A DNA stretch of 64,000 bases from G963677445 sp963678275 (GCA_963678275.1 OY782765.1:3720001-3784000); one strand, 5' to 3'; shown: positions 47,200-56,208, counted from the first letter of the stretch. Numbers and translations are program-made. The notes: generated from the sequence alone by a model not told the origin.

Positions 47200-48441
47200 A
47201 TGATCTATAGCAGGTGGTATAAAGAGGTTTTAAAGGAAAAGCTGGTCAGACCATATGTTCATCTTCTTTTCGGCGCCCGGCAGACCGGGAAATCAACTCT
47301 GTTAAATTCTATTTTACCCGGGAATACTTTTATAATTAATTTATCTGATCCTGCTCAAAGATCGGAATATTCCGCTGATCCCGGAATTCTGATTAAACAG
47401 TGTAAAGCGATGCCGTTTCAGAAAGAAGCAAGATACATATTTATTGATGAAGCGCAGAAGACGCCGGAAATATTTGATTCGGTTCAAAACCTTTACGATT
47501 CCGACAAAGAAAGATGGAGGTTTATTTTGTGCGGCAGCTCCGCGCGGAAGCTGAGAACCACCGGAGCGAACCTTCTTCCGGGAAGAAGTTTTTATCACAG
47601 GTTATATCCTCTTGTTGCTTGTGAACACAGGTCGGAATCGGCTGACAAACCTGCTTTTCAATCTCCCCTTCAGATGGAGTGGAAGACCAAACCCGCTAAT
47701 TTATTCCCGGAAACAGAACTTTATGAACGACTGGCTTTCGGATCATTACCCGGGATTGTAACCGCGGAAGAGGATATCCGGGGCGAACTTCTGAAATCTT
47801 TTGCGGTGATTCACCTCGAAGAGGAAATAAGGAAGGAAGCGCTGATTAAAAACCACGGAGCGTTCATAAATTTTCTGAAACTCGCAGCTTCTGAATCGGG
47901 GAAATTGCTTAACTATCGTTCAATCTCTCAGGAAAGCAGGGTATCTCAGCCAACTATAAAAAGTTACTATGAATTGCTTCAGGATATGTTCGTTGGTTTT
48001 ACCGTTCCCGCATTCAGTAAAAGCGAGAGGAAAAACCTTCTTTCAACTCCCAAATTCCTTTTTTTTGATCTCGGGTTAAGAAACGCGGCTGCGGGAATAT
48101 TCCCTTCAAAGAATATCGTGAATGTCGATCCCGGGTATTTTCTTGAACACTGGGTCGGGATTGAGTTATGGAAAAGATTGCGATATCTTGGCAGTGGAAA
48201 ACTAATGTATTTCCGTACAAAAGATGGAATGGAAATTGACTACATTGTTGAAACCGGTAGTGAATATTTTCCCATTGAAGTAAAATGGACAACCAATCCC
48301 GATTCAACCGACGCGAAACACCTGAGAACTTTCCTCAGGGAAAATAAGAAAAATGCCTCAAAAGGATTTATAATCTGCCGCTGTAATTACCCGATGGAAA
48401 TTGAAGAAAATATTTTTGCTCTTCCCTGGCAATTTTTATGA
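47200..48441 (+). CDS. AAA+ ATPase with DUF4143 (COG1373 type)
   Basis: The protein has 413 residues. Walker A is 'LLFGARQTGKSTLL' (K31) and Walker B 'YIFIDEAQK'; sensor 1 is in 'FILCGSSARKL'. A winged-helix segment at about 230-265 ('YRSISQESRVSQPTIKSYYE') precedes the DUF4143 domain with a PD-(D/E)xK-like core ('MEIDYIVETGSEYFPIEVKW'). These ATPases are common in mobile or defence-linked neighbourhoods, but their function is unproven. The gene has its own palindrome-bearing promoter and no partner. AGG lies three to six bases upstream of the ATG. Confidence 0.92.
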   Translation: MIYSRWYKEVLKEKLVRPYVHLLFGARQTGKSTLLNSILPGNTFIINLSDPAQRSEYSADPGILIKQCKAMPFQKEARYIFIDEAQKTPEIFDSVQNLYDSDKERWRFILCGSSARKLRTTGANLLPGRSFYHRLYPLVACEHRSESADKPAFQSPLQMEWKTKPANLFPETELYERLAFGSLPGIVTAEEDIRGELLKSFAVIHLEEEIRKEALIKNHGAFINFLKLAASESGKLLNYRSISQESRVSQPTIKSYYELLQDMFVGFTVPAFSKSERKNLLSTPKFLFFDLGLRNAAAGIFPSKNIVNVDPGYFLEHWVGIELWKRLRYLGSGKLMYFRTKDGMEIDYIVETGSEYFPIEVKWTTNPDSTDAKHLRTFLRENKKNASKGFIICRCNYPMEIEENIFALPWQFL

Positions 48442-48982
48442 GATAAGAAACAAGAAAAATTGAAAGATTAAAGCATATTTGGGTGGAAACACGCGAAAAA
48501 ATAATCAGGACACAATATCTCACAAAAATATTCAACAGAACCTGATTCTTTGTTTATTAACCTTAGTAGCAGAATGAACCACCCGCCAAAACTAAACCTT
48601 ATTAACCTTATTCGAACGGGCGCTATTTCCATCGAATTCGAATTCTTAACCACAAGGAACACAGGGAAGGCACAAAGAGCACAAAGAGAATAACTCCGCG
48701 CCTTCAGGCCGGAGACATCAGGCAAAGATGACCACACTCAATTGGCTTTAGCCCAAAGAGCGGTTGTTGGCGAATGATTATCTTTGCAAAATTCGCCCCG
48801 CCATTGTCTGAACCATGATTGAAGGATTTATGGATTACATGATTAAAATGGGCATCGGGTTCTGTATCGCTATCGTTTTATAATATAATTTGATTAGGTT
48901 GAAATTCAAAAAAAAAACAAATCAGCTCCTTTTTTTCATCCCGATGTATTCAAAAATTCAACGTAATAATTTTATCATACCC

Positions 48983-49012
48983 TGTAGAGACAAGGCATGC
49001 CTTGTCTCTACA
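48983..49012. repeat. 30-bp perfect palindrome
   Basis: The arms TGTAGAGACAAGGCA/TGCCTTGTCTCTACA meet without a spacer. Further copies lie at 50894-50923 (30 bp) and 51813-51840 (28 bp), each at the same place in a family C unit. Confidence 0.9.
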
Positions 49013-49404
49013 AACGGGAAAAAATATCTTTCCCGGGAAAAAATCACATTTGATATCAGGTACACCATACAACAAACTCCGAATATTATTCAAAACCTTA
49101 TTCTTTGTTTTTAACCTTAGTAGCAGAATGAACCACCCGCCAAAACTAAACCTTATTAACCTTATTCGAACGGGCGCTATTTCCTCGAATTCGAATTCTT
49201 AACCACAAGGAACACAATGAAGACACAAAGAGCACAAAGAGAATAACTCCGCGCCTTTAGGCCGGAGACCCAGTGCGAAGTTGGCTACACCCACGGGGCT
49301 TTAGCCCAAAGAGCGGTTGGCAGGAAAATGACAGTATGTGCATAATCCAGCCCGTCATTGTCTGAACCATGATTGAAGGATTTATAGATTGCATGATTAT
49401 TTTT

Positions 49405-49447
49405 CGGTATCGGTATCGGTATCGGTATCGGTATCGGTATCGGTATC
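49405..49447. repeat. hexamer tract (CGGTAT)7
   Basis: Seven perfect copies of CGGTAT occur at the end of a family C unit. The unit ending near 51347 has five copies and another near 51700 only a trace, so copy number varies. Confidence 0.92.
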
Positions 49448-49520
49448 AAAGAATCAGAGTAAGAGTATGATGATCAGATAGGTGACGGCGGCGGGGTTAT
49501 TCATTTTGTTCTGGGTGTGG

Positions 49521-49790
49521 GATTATGATTACTCCGTAAGGAGTTAAATTCTACGCAAAATGGCAAAATTATTACTAATTGGCAGTAAAAATCGGCATTA
49601 GATTCCGGCCGGCCTGCCTCTGGATGGTCTTTTCGCAAAAGACGCAAAAAACCGGAATGATAAATAATTGGTAATACCTGGGGAAAGTCAATTCCTAATT
49701 CCTAATTCGTAATTCGTAATTCGTAATTCGTAATTCCTCATTGTTTCTGGCTTGCCAGTTTATGATTAAGATTTTATGGGATGGAGGCTC
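49521..49790. repeat. repeat family A, inverted intact copy
   Basis: A reverse-complement copy of the 230-bp unit, with 'GGAGTTAAATTCTACGCAAA', six TAATTCN heptads and 'CTGGCTTGCCAGTTTATGAT' at the end. It is uninterrupted and serves as the empty site for the IS at 52219. Confidence 0.85.
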
Positions 49791-49880
49791 TTTCTAAAAT
49801 TGAGTTTAAAATAACTCCGCGCCTTCAGGCCGGAGATATCAGGCAAAGTCTACTCTGAATTTGCGATTTTGAGAAAAATA

Positions 49881-49899
49881 AACTAAGTTTAGTTTAGTT
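49881..49899. promoter_or_regulatory. candidate operator upstream of the toxin-antitoxin pair
   Basis: An inverted repeat AACTAA-7 nt-TTAGTT, made of overlapping TTTAG units, lies 27 bp before the antitoxin ATG. Antitoxins of this type usually repress their own promoter at such sites. The link is inferred from position. Confidence 0.5.
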
Positions 49900-49925
49900 G
49901 AAACATCAAAACAATGGAGACTCTT

Positions 49926-50168
49926 ATGGAAATGATCAATATTCATGAGGCAAAAACAAATTTATCCCGAATTGCCGAAGAGGTTGCGGCGGGTAAGGAA
50001 ATCATTATTGCCAAATCGGGAAAACCCAAAATGCGGCTTGTCCCTTTTGAATCCAATAAGGCAAAAGTGAAATTCGGTTTAATGAAGGGAAAAATTGAAA
50101 TCAGCGACGACTTTGACGCGCCCCTGCCGGATGAAATACTGGAAGATTTTTATGGACCGGAAGAATGA
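49926..50168 (+). CDS. Phd/YefM-type antitoxin
   Basis: The protein has 80 residues from the ATG at 49926, which has GGAG six bases upstream; an ATG four codons earlier is less well placed. The N-terminal DNA-binding fold 'MINIHEAKTNLSRIAEEVAA' and 'EIIIAKSGKPKMRLVPFE' are hallmarks of Phd/YefM antitoxins. The acidic C-terminal tail ('DDFDAPLPDEILEDFYG') should bind and cover the toxin active site. It overlaps the PIN toxin gene by 4 bp. Confidence 0.95.
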   Translation: MEMINIHEAKTNLSRIAEEVAAGKEIIIAKSGKPKMRLVPFESNKAKVKFGLMKGKIEISDDFDAPLPDEILEDFYGPEE

Positions 50169-50548
50169 GAATATTGCTTGATACACATATTCTGTTGTGG
50201 TGTCTGGATGATGTTAAAAGATTACCCGAGGAAGCAAAACGGCAAATTTTAGCTGCTGATGAGATTTATGCCAGTGTGGTAAATATATGGGAAGTCGCGA
50301 TCAAAATTTCAATCGGAAAAATTAAGTTAAGCGTGGATTTAAGGCATTTCGTTCAGGAAATTACAAGAAGCGGTTTCAGAATCCTCGACATTAAACCCGA
50401 CCATCCGTTACGGTTAGCTGAACTGGAAAATATTCACAGGGATCCTTTCGACAGGATGCTGGTCGCCCAGAGTATTTCGGAACCGCTTCACCTGATGACC
50501 TGTGATACTTTGGTAGCCAAATACAAATCTAATATCATTTTGATCTGA
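50165..50548 (+). CDS. PIN-domain toxin (VapC-like ribonuclease)
   Basis: The protein has 127 residues with the PIN acidic set: D6 in 'MRILLDTHILLW', E43 in 'NIWEVAIK', D93 and D96 in 'HRDPFDRMLVAQS', and D114 in 'MTCDTLVAKY'. The 'DTHILLWCLDD' opening is typical of VapC homologues paired with Phd-type antitoxins. It would cleave RNA with Mg ions when freed from the antitoxin. Its ATG overlaps the antitoxin stop. The pair is flanked on both sides by family C repeats, which suggests acquisition with or into the repeat array. Confidence 0.95.
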   Translation: MRILLDTHILLWCLDDVKRLPEEAKRQILAADEIYASVVNIWEVAIKISIGKIKLSVDLRHFVQEITRSGFRILDIKPDHPLRLAELENIHRDPFDRMLVAQSISEPLHLMTCDTLVAKYKSNIILI

Positions 50549-50574
50549 GAGCCGCCCGAAATCCAAATCGATAA

Positions 50575-52011
50575 AAGCTTAACCACAATGAACACAAAGA
50601 AGAATAACTCCGCGCCTTCAGGCCGGAGATATGCGGGAAATCCCGGCAACCCCAAATGGCTTTAGCCCAAAGAGCGGCTGGCAGGAAAATGACAGTATGT
50701 GCATAATCCAGCCCGCCATAGTCTGAACCTTGATTAAAGGATTTATGGATTGCATGATTAAAATGGGCATCGGGTTCTGTATCGCTATCGTTTTATAATA
50801 TAATTTGATTAGGTTCAAATACAAAAACAAATCAGCTCCTTTTTTTCATCCCGGTGTATTTAAAAAATTCAACGTAATAATTTTATCATACCATGTAGAG
50901 ACAAGGCATGCCTTGTCTCTACAAACGGTAAAAAATATCTTTCCCGGGAAAATATCACATTTGATATCAGGTACACCATACAACAAACTCCGAATAATAT
51001 TCAAAACCCTATTCTTTGTTTTTAACCTTAGTAGCAGAATGAACCACCCGCCAAAACTAAACCTTATTCACCTTATTGGAACGGGCGCTATTTCCATCGA
51101 ATTCGAATTCTTAACCACAAGGAACACAGGGAAGGCACAAAGAGCACAAAGAGAATAACTCCGCGCCTTCAGGCCGGAGATATGCGGGAAATCCCGGCAA
51201 CCCCAAATGGCTTTAGCCCAAAGAGCGGCTGGCAGAAAAATGACAGTATGTGCATAATCCAGCCCCGCCATTGTCTGAACCTTGATTAAAGGATTTATGG
51301 ATTGCATGATTATTTTTCGGTATCGGTATCGGTATCGGTATCGGTATCGAAAAATCAGAGTAAGAGTAGGAGTAAGAGTATGATGATCGGATTGGATGAC
51401 GGCGAAGGGGTTGTTCATTTTGTATTGGGGGTTGGGATTACGATTATGATTAAGATTATGATTAAGATTATGATTATGATTTTTGGGGATGGAGGCTCTT
51501 TCTAAAATTGAGTTTAAAATAACTCCGCGCCTTCAGGCCGGAGACCTCAGGCAAAGATGACCACGCTCAAGGGGCTTTAGCCAAAAGAGCGGTTGTTGGC
51601 GAATGATTATTTTTGCAAAATTCAACTCCGTCATTATCTGAACCATGATTAAAGGATTTATGGATTATATGATTAAAATGGGCATCGGGTTCTGTATCGC
51701 TATCGATTTATTATATAATTTGATTAGGTTGAAATTCAAAAAAAAACAAATCAGCTCCTTTTTTTCATCCCGGTGTATTCAAAAATTAAACGTAATAACT
51801 TTATCATACCCTGTAGAGACAAGGCATGCCTTGTCTCTACGAACGGTAAAAAATATCTTTCCCGGGAAAATATCACATTTGATATCAGGTACACCATACA
51901 ACAAACTCCGAATATTATTCAAAACCTTATTCTTTGTTTTTAACCTTAGTAGCAGAGTGAACCACCCGGGAAATTTAAACCTTATTAACCTTATTCAAAC
52001 GGGCAATATTC
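50575..52011. repeat. repeat family C array, units after the toxin-antitoxin pair
   Basis: Three partly overlapping family C segments are present, with the 'CCTTAGTAGCAG' marker at 51026 and 51944, palindromes at 50894 and 51813, and the (CGGTAT)5 tract at 51318-51347. A stretch of GATTAT/GATTAA hexamers lies at 51440-51482. No credible gene occurs. Confidence 0.85.
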
Positions 52012-52218
52012 CATTAGGAGTTAAATTCTACGCAAAAAGGAAAAGTTTTTATCTGATTGCCAGTAAATTTTGGCATTAGATTCCGGCCTGCCTGCCTCTG
52101 GATGGTCTTTTCGCAAAAGACGCAAAAAACCGGAATGATAAATAATTGGTAATACCTGGGGAAAGTCAATTCCTAATTCGTAATTCGTAATTCCTCATTA
52201 TCTCTGGCTTGCCAGTTT
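52012..52218. repeat. repeat family A, inverted copy interrupted by the 2.3-kb IS
   Basis: This copy matches 49535-49758 closely, up to 'CTGGCTTGCCAGTTT', where the IS begins. The copy resumes at 54534 with 'AGTTTATGAATACGATTATG'. Confidence 0.88.
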
Positions 52219-52227
52219 CAGAACTCC

Positions 52228-53937
52228 TTACTCCTCGCAAAATGAAACCGCGGAAGATTCAAAAATCATTCGGAGATTAGTGCCGGGAAAAGTAGTCTGA
52301 GTATCATTAAGTAAGCTGGCAAGTTCATTAGCTGCCTGATTGAAACGAGGAGCTGAAAGAGAATGTAATCTGACAGTCAGAGTGTTTTTCTGGTAATCAG
52401 GAATCAAATCAGCATTATTAAAAAGGATTTGTTTAATGACCATTCTCTTTTCATCATCTGCTCTGGAAAGGTAAGGAGAGATCAGTACAGCAAGAGAAGT
52501 TTCAGCTCTGTAACAAATCATTTTGATAATATTCATAAATATTTTACTCTCGGTTTTCAGTTTGTTATACTTGTTATTATCGGGCATATCTTTAATCTTG
52601 ATTCTTGATCGAATAAGTTTTCTCTGCTCCTGAAGTTTAATTTCCTCTTGTTTAAGTTTATCTATTATAGTTTTATATTCCATTTGTTTGTCGCTGATAG
52701 CAGGAATTGTATCAATAGTATTATCGATTACCTTTTCGAATAAGGGGTAGAACTTTGCTTCAAGACGATTTATTTTCTCCCTGAGTTTCTTAATCCTGTA
52801 AGAGATTTTTCTGTAATCAGGATTAACCACGCTGGCATCCTGATCTACTATTTCTGTACCATATTGAATCATTTTGTCAAAATCATAATCCTGAATCATA
52901 TATTTGAAGAAATTTTCCTGAGACCATCGTCCGAACATTCTCCCGGCCACAGAAGTCATTTCAAGAGTTGGATGGGTTGAAATAATGGAAGTCTGATGAT
53001 TCCCCTGTTTACTGAGTCTTCTTATCTCACGATATTTGTTCTTCATGATAGTAGTTGTTTTCTCGCAAAGCTGCATGTCAACAATATTGTTAAGTACTTT
53101 TACTTTATAGCTCTTAAACTCCTGAACATCCCAATTATCCCTTACATTTTTGCGATATGTTATGATAGCTATTCTGTAATTGTTCCATAACCTTTCAAAG
53201 AAAGATGTGTCATATGCTTCCCGGTCAAATACAAAGCAACATTGAGGTTTTTCTTTTTCGGTCCAATTGCTTTTTATCAGCCCGTTTTCCAGCAATTGTG
53301 GTATAATACTTTTTTCTATTACTGTCTGAAGCTTTTCTGTCAGTTCTCCTATTACCATCATTATCGGCAGGCCTTCGGCGTCATTTACCCAGTATTCACT
53401 TGTCGCGCTTAAACAAAGTTTCTGTCTTGATATATATTTGGCAGGTAGATTAGCCTTTTTACCGAAGTATATTCGAACGTGTCCGTCTATATAAATAAAG
53501 GCTATGTTCTCCTGATCGATCTGGTCATTTTGGTACCACCAATCCATCAGATTACTATTGAGCTTTACTGACTGATTTTGGTGACTTACCAAAAATATCT
53601 TTTCACGCAGGCATCTTACCTCCGGTATTCTGTCAAGCCCTATTATTCTTCCCAGCTCTCCCGGTTTACATTTTTTTAACTGTTCCGGGTTCTTTATTCT
53701 TAATAAAGCCATTATCATCAGAGTTAATATGCATGATTCGAGACCATAATAATGGTTCTTCGGGAGTTTATAAAGCTCTTTGAATTTTTGCAGTCCTTGA
53801 GATATTAACGCTGGTATTGCAAATAAAACTCCGCCATGGCCTATTGATTGACTATTTTTGAACTCTGCTTTAGCATGTCCTCTTTGACCTATGCTTGCAA
53901 GAACACGTTCCTCGTAGCGGGTTGTGGCTATGCCCAA
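52228..53937 (-). CDS. transposase catalytic frame (orfB, DDE type)
   Basis: Read alone this frame gives 569 residues from a TTG, but it is open a further 24 codons upstream to the slippery site at 54009, so it is more likely the second part of a 742-residue fusion. Catalytic candidates are D in 'IAFIYIDGHVRIYFGKK', D in 'CCFVFDREAYDTSFF' and E in 'FGRWSQENFFKYMIQDYDFD'; the R-3-E spacing is that of the IS4-type YREK motif. A long coiled segment lies at about 380-460. Codon use and frame are undamaged. It ends 9 bp inside the left end of the element. Confidence 0.85.
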   Translation of the reverse strand: MGIATTRYEERVLASIGQRGHAKAEFKNSQSIGHGGVLFAIPALISQGLQKFKELYKLPKNHYYGLESCILTLMIMALLRIKNPEQLKKCKPGELGRIIGLDRIPEVRCLREKIFLVSHQNQSVKLNSNLMDWWYQNDQIDQENIAFIYIDGHVRIYFGKKANLPAKYISRQKLCLSATSEYWVNDAEGLPIMMVIGELTEKLQTVIEKSIIPQLLENGLIKSNWTEKEKPQCCFVFDREAYDTSFFERLWNNYRIAIITYRKNVRDNWDVQEFKSYKVKVLNNIVDMQLCEKTTTIMKNKYREIRRLSKQGNHQTSIISTHPTLEMTSVAGRMFGRWSQENFFKYMIQDYDFDKMIQYGTEIVDQDASVVNPDYRKISYRIKKLREKINRLEAKFYPLFEKVIDNTIDTIPAISDKQMEYKTIIDKLKQEEIKLQEQRKLIRSRIKIKDMPDNNKYNKLKTESKIFMNIIKMICYRAETSLAVLISPYLSRADDEKRMVIKQILFNNADLIPDYQKNTLTVRLHSLSAPRFNQAANELASLLNDTQTTFPGTNLRMIFESSAVSFCEE

Positions 53938-53999
53938 TGGAGCCTGGATGTCTTCGGTATCTCTTTCTAACTGTGTGCTCCCTTCGGCCTGTTCCTCGG

Positions 54000-54455
54000 C
54001 TAACTTCTCTTTTTTTTAAGATTTCCCTGTTTTATCTGATATCGTATCGCCGATTCCCTGACCCCTTCTTCTTTGGCGATACTGTTTATACTCTGATTCT
54101 TATCAAGCTTTTTCTGTATTCTCTCTTTCCGTTCTCCGAAGATCTTATGGGCTCTGCCTTTTCTTGTATCTTCTCCGAAAAAGCCCTGTGCTCCTTCTTT
54201 TTCATATTTTTTGCAATATCGCGATACGCTGTCTTCGCTTACTCCAAAGCATCTTTCCACATCTACTTTTCTGCATAATCCATGGCTTATGAAATTGCTC
54301 GTTATAAACCTGAATGAGTTCAAATCTTCCTTTGAATGTGCATAGACTGGCAATCCGTTTACTATATATTGAACCAGTCCTTCTTTCTCGTAGACTCCTA
54401 CGCTTTGGGATATTAGTTTTGTTTCTTCCGGGTATATCGGTAATTGTAATTGCAT
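54000..54455 (-). CDS. transposase N-terminal DNA-binding frame (orfA)
   Basis: The protein has 151 residues if it ends at its own TAG. It has a helix-turn-helix at about 70-95 ('VDVERCFGVSEDSVSRYCKK') and a second at about 120-140 ('QSINSIAKEEGVRESAIRYQ'), suited to binding the element ends. The last codons are CTT AAA AAA AAG AGA AGT TAG; the A AAA AAG heptamer permits a -1 slip into orfB. The unslipped product would be a DNA-binding protein lacking catalysis, as with InsA-type regulators of IS1 and IS3 elements. Confidence 0.85.
   Translation of the reverse strand: MQLQLPIYPEETKLISQSVGVYEKEGLVQYIVNGLPVYAHSKEDLNSFRFITSNFISHGLCRKVDVERCFGVSEDSVSRYCKKYEKEGAQGFFGEDTRKGRAHKIFGERKERIQKKLDKNQSINSIAKEEGVRESAIRYQIKQGNLKKKRS
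54009..54015 (-). other. A AAA AAG slippery heptamer (-1 frameshift site)
   Basis: The heptamer is in the zero frame of orfA (codons AAA at 54014-54012 and AAG at 54011-54009). A -1 slip continues GAG AAG TTA GCC, which is the orfB frame. An AGGGA lies about eight bases upstream and could act as a stimulatory internal Shine-Dalgarno. Confidence 0.8.
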
Positions 54456-54657
54456 CCCTTAATTTACCGCATTTTTATTTTGCGAACAATCCCTTTTTTC
54501 CCCTTATTTTTCGTTATGGGATCAGGAGTTCTGAGTTTATGAATACGATTATGATTTTATGGGATACACCTATTTGGTTAGAATAATTACGTGATATTTC
54601 GTAATTTGCGCTTTAAGCAGAATAAGAAATAATTTAACTAATCCAGAGAGAATTTTG

Positions 54658-56196
54658 ATGAAAAAAATCCTTCCGCTGATTTTATTATCCCTGTTATTGT
54701 TTGCGTGCGGGGCGAAAAAGGAAAATGAACCGCGCAGACATATGTTCCTTAGCAACGAAAAGTTATTCGAATTCAATAACCTGAGGATTTACCAGGTGAT
54801 GGTGGAATCCTTCATAGATGGCGATCCTGAAAGAAACTATGACACCGGGTATGGCCCGAGTCACCACAAAGGTGATCTTAAGGGAATTACCAAAGCGCTG
54901 CCATATATAAAGAGTCTTGGCGTTAACGCCATCTGGCTTACACCGATCTTTGATTCCGAAAAAGGGAACGGCGGCAACCCGCGTCTGGACGCGACAGGTT
55001 ATTTTCCCCGCAATTATTTCAAAGTTGATCCCAAATTCGGCACACTGGAGGACGCGAAGGAAATGGTCAGCAAAGCCCATGAACTTGGGCTTTATGTAAT
55101 TATGGATGGAGTGTTCGGACACAGTAAAGGAAATGTCCCCCCCTCTCCAAAAGGGAATAAAGTTTATGGCGATCCGGCGCATCATTCATTCCCCGAGAGC
55201 CTTGAATTTTTCAGGGAAGTAGCCCTGTGGTGGATAAATGAGCTGGAAATAGATGGCTGGCGGCTCGATCAGGCTTACCAGGTTCCCACTTACTGCTGGA
55301 AAGTTATCCGGGAGGATGTGGAAAAACTCTGCGCCGAAAGGAAAGCCGCCGGCAAAAAGTGGGGAACGCTCGGTTACATGGTAGCCGAAATATGGAACAG
55401 CGAGTTTGTAATATCGGAAAAAGGATATGGCACGGTGGATACAGCGGGACTCTTTTCAGCATTCGATTTCCCGATGCGTTACCGAATCGTTCAGGCGCTC
55501 GCGGTCGAGGAAAACGGCCATGGCAAAACTCCCGCGTGGATACTTGAGAACGGGTACGCCACCCATAAGGTTTATCCCGAATTTGCCATCCCCAACCTTA
55601 TGCTCGGCAATCATGATCTTGTGCGTTTCGGCGATCTTCTCGAAAGAGCGGGATACGGAGGCAGAGACGCCGAAGAATACTGGCAGAGGCACAAATGCGC
55701 TTTTACATTTATGGCAACTTATACAGGCCCCATTACTATTTATTATGGCGATGAGATCGGTTACGACCACCCAAATTATTATAAATTACTCAACAGGACC
55801 ACCGATTCCTGCATCGTAAAAAATTTATGTGATGATCATGTTTCACGCACATCGGGTAAAATATCAGGATTTGACGAAAAGGAGAAAGATCTGCAGGATT
55901 TCCTCAGGAAAATGTTAAAACTGAGGGAGGAATATCCGGCGTTATCACAGGGAGAGAGGATAAATATACTCTCGAATGAAATTTTTCATGCCGATCTGAA
56001 AACTTTTAAGGGAGAAAAGCTTCTAATAATTATAAACACAACCGGATCCCCGGCGGAATTTGTTATTAAAGCCGAACAAATTCCGGGGAAAAAACTGCGT
56101 GACATTTTATCCGGAAGTGAAATCAGCGCCACGGATGGTGAATTCTGCGGAAATCTTGACAAACTTTCCGGCGCTTTTTACAAAATAATAAATTAA
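54658..56196 (+). CDS. GH13 alpha-amylase-family lipoprotein
   Basis: The start is the ATG at 54658; a TTG one codon earlier is less likely (512 residues). The signal peptide ends in 'LLLFACGAKKEN', a lipobox. The TIM barrel has conserved GH13 regions: 'GVNAIWLTPIF' (strand 3), 'DGWRLDQAY' with nucleophile D204, 'VAEIWN' with acid/base E244, and 'GNHDLVRF' with D320. A beta domain closes the protein at about 430-512. It should cleave or rearrange alpha-glucans at the envelope. It is 12 bp upstream of the Tricorn-like protease gene, so they form an operon. Confidence 0.93.
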   Translation: MKKILPLILLSLLLFACGAKKENEPRRHMFLSNEKLFEFNNLRIYQVMVESFIDGDPERNYDTGYGPSHHKGDLKGITKALPYIKSLGVNAIWLTPIFDSEKGNGGNPRLDATGYFPRNYFKVDPKFGTLEDAKEMVSKAHELGLYVIMDGVFGHSKGNVPPSPKGNKVYGDPAHHSFPESLEFFREVALWWINELEIDGWRLDQAYQVPTYCWKVIREDVEKLCAERKAAGKKWGTLGYMVAEIWNSEFVISEKGYGTVDTAGLFSAFDFPMRYRIVQALAVEENGHGKTPAWILENGYATHKVYPEFAIPNLMLGNHDLVRFGDLLERAGYGGRDAEEYWQRHKCAFTFMATYTGPITIYYGDEIGYDHPNYYKLLNRTTDSCIVKNLCDDHVSRTSGKISGFDEKEKDLQDFLRKMLKLREEYPALSQGERINILSNEIFHADLKTFKGEKLLIIINTTGSPAEFVIKAEQIPGKKLRDILSGSEISATDGEFCGNLDKLSGAFYKIIN

Positions 56197-56208
56197 TCAG
56201 GGAGAATT

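Larger units (their letters stand above)
48480..49520. repeat. repeat family C array, first two units
   Basis: The marker 'CCTTAGTAGCAGAATGAACC' occurs at 48561 and 49115, giving a period of 554 bp. Each unit contains 'TTAACCACAAGGAACACA', 'AATAACTCCGCGCCTTCAGG', 'GGCTTTAGCCCAAAGAGCGG' and 'TTGTCTGAACCATGATTGAA'. A 30-bp palindrome and a hexamer tract lie inside. Open frames across these units are artefacts of the repeat. Confidence 0.85.
52219..54533. mobile_element. insertion sequence with frameshifted two-frame transposase
   Basis: The 2315-bp element has inverted ends starting CAGAACTCCT on both sides (13 of the first 16 positions agree) and a 5-bp target duplication AGTTT (52214-52218 and 54534-54538). 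It sits inside a family A repeat whose intact copy at 49521-49790 shows only one AGTTT. It encodes two overlapping frames on the minus strand, joined by a slippery site. The family is not certain; the transposase has IS4-like catalytic motifs. Confidence 0.9.

Noticed and set aside
50805..51418. Open frames of 116-144 codons across family C repeats (also 48890-49202 and 51645-52079)
   Set aside because: They recur with each repeat copy, break at different places and contain translated microsatellites such as repeated 'RY' dipeptides.
48480..52011. Possible CRISPR array because of regularly repeated units with palindromes
   Set aside because: Units are 0.5-0.9 kb long with no short direct repeat/spacer pattern and no cas genes.
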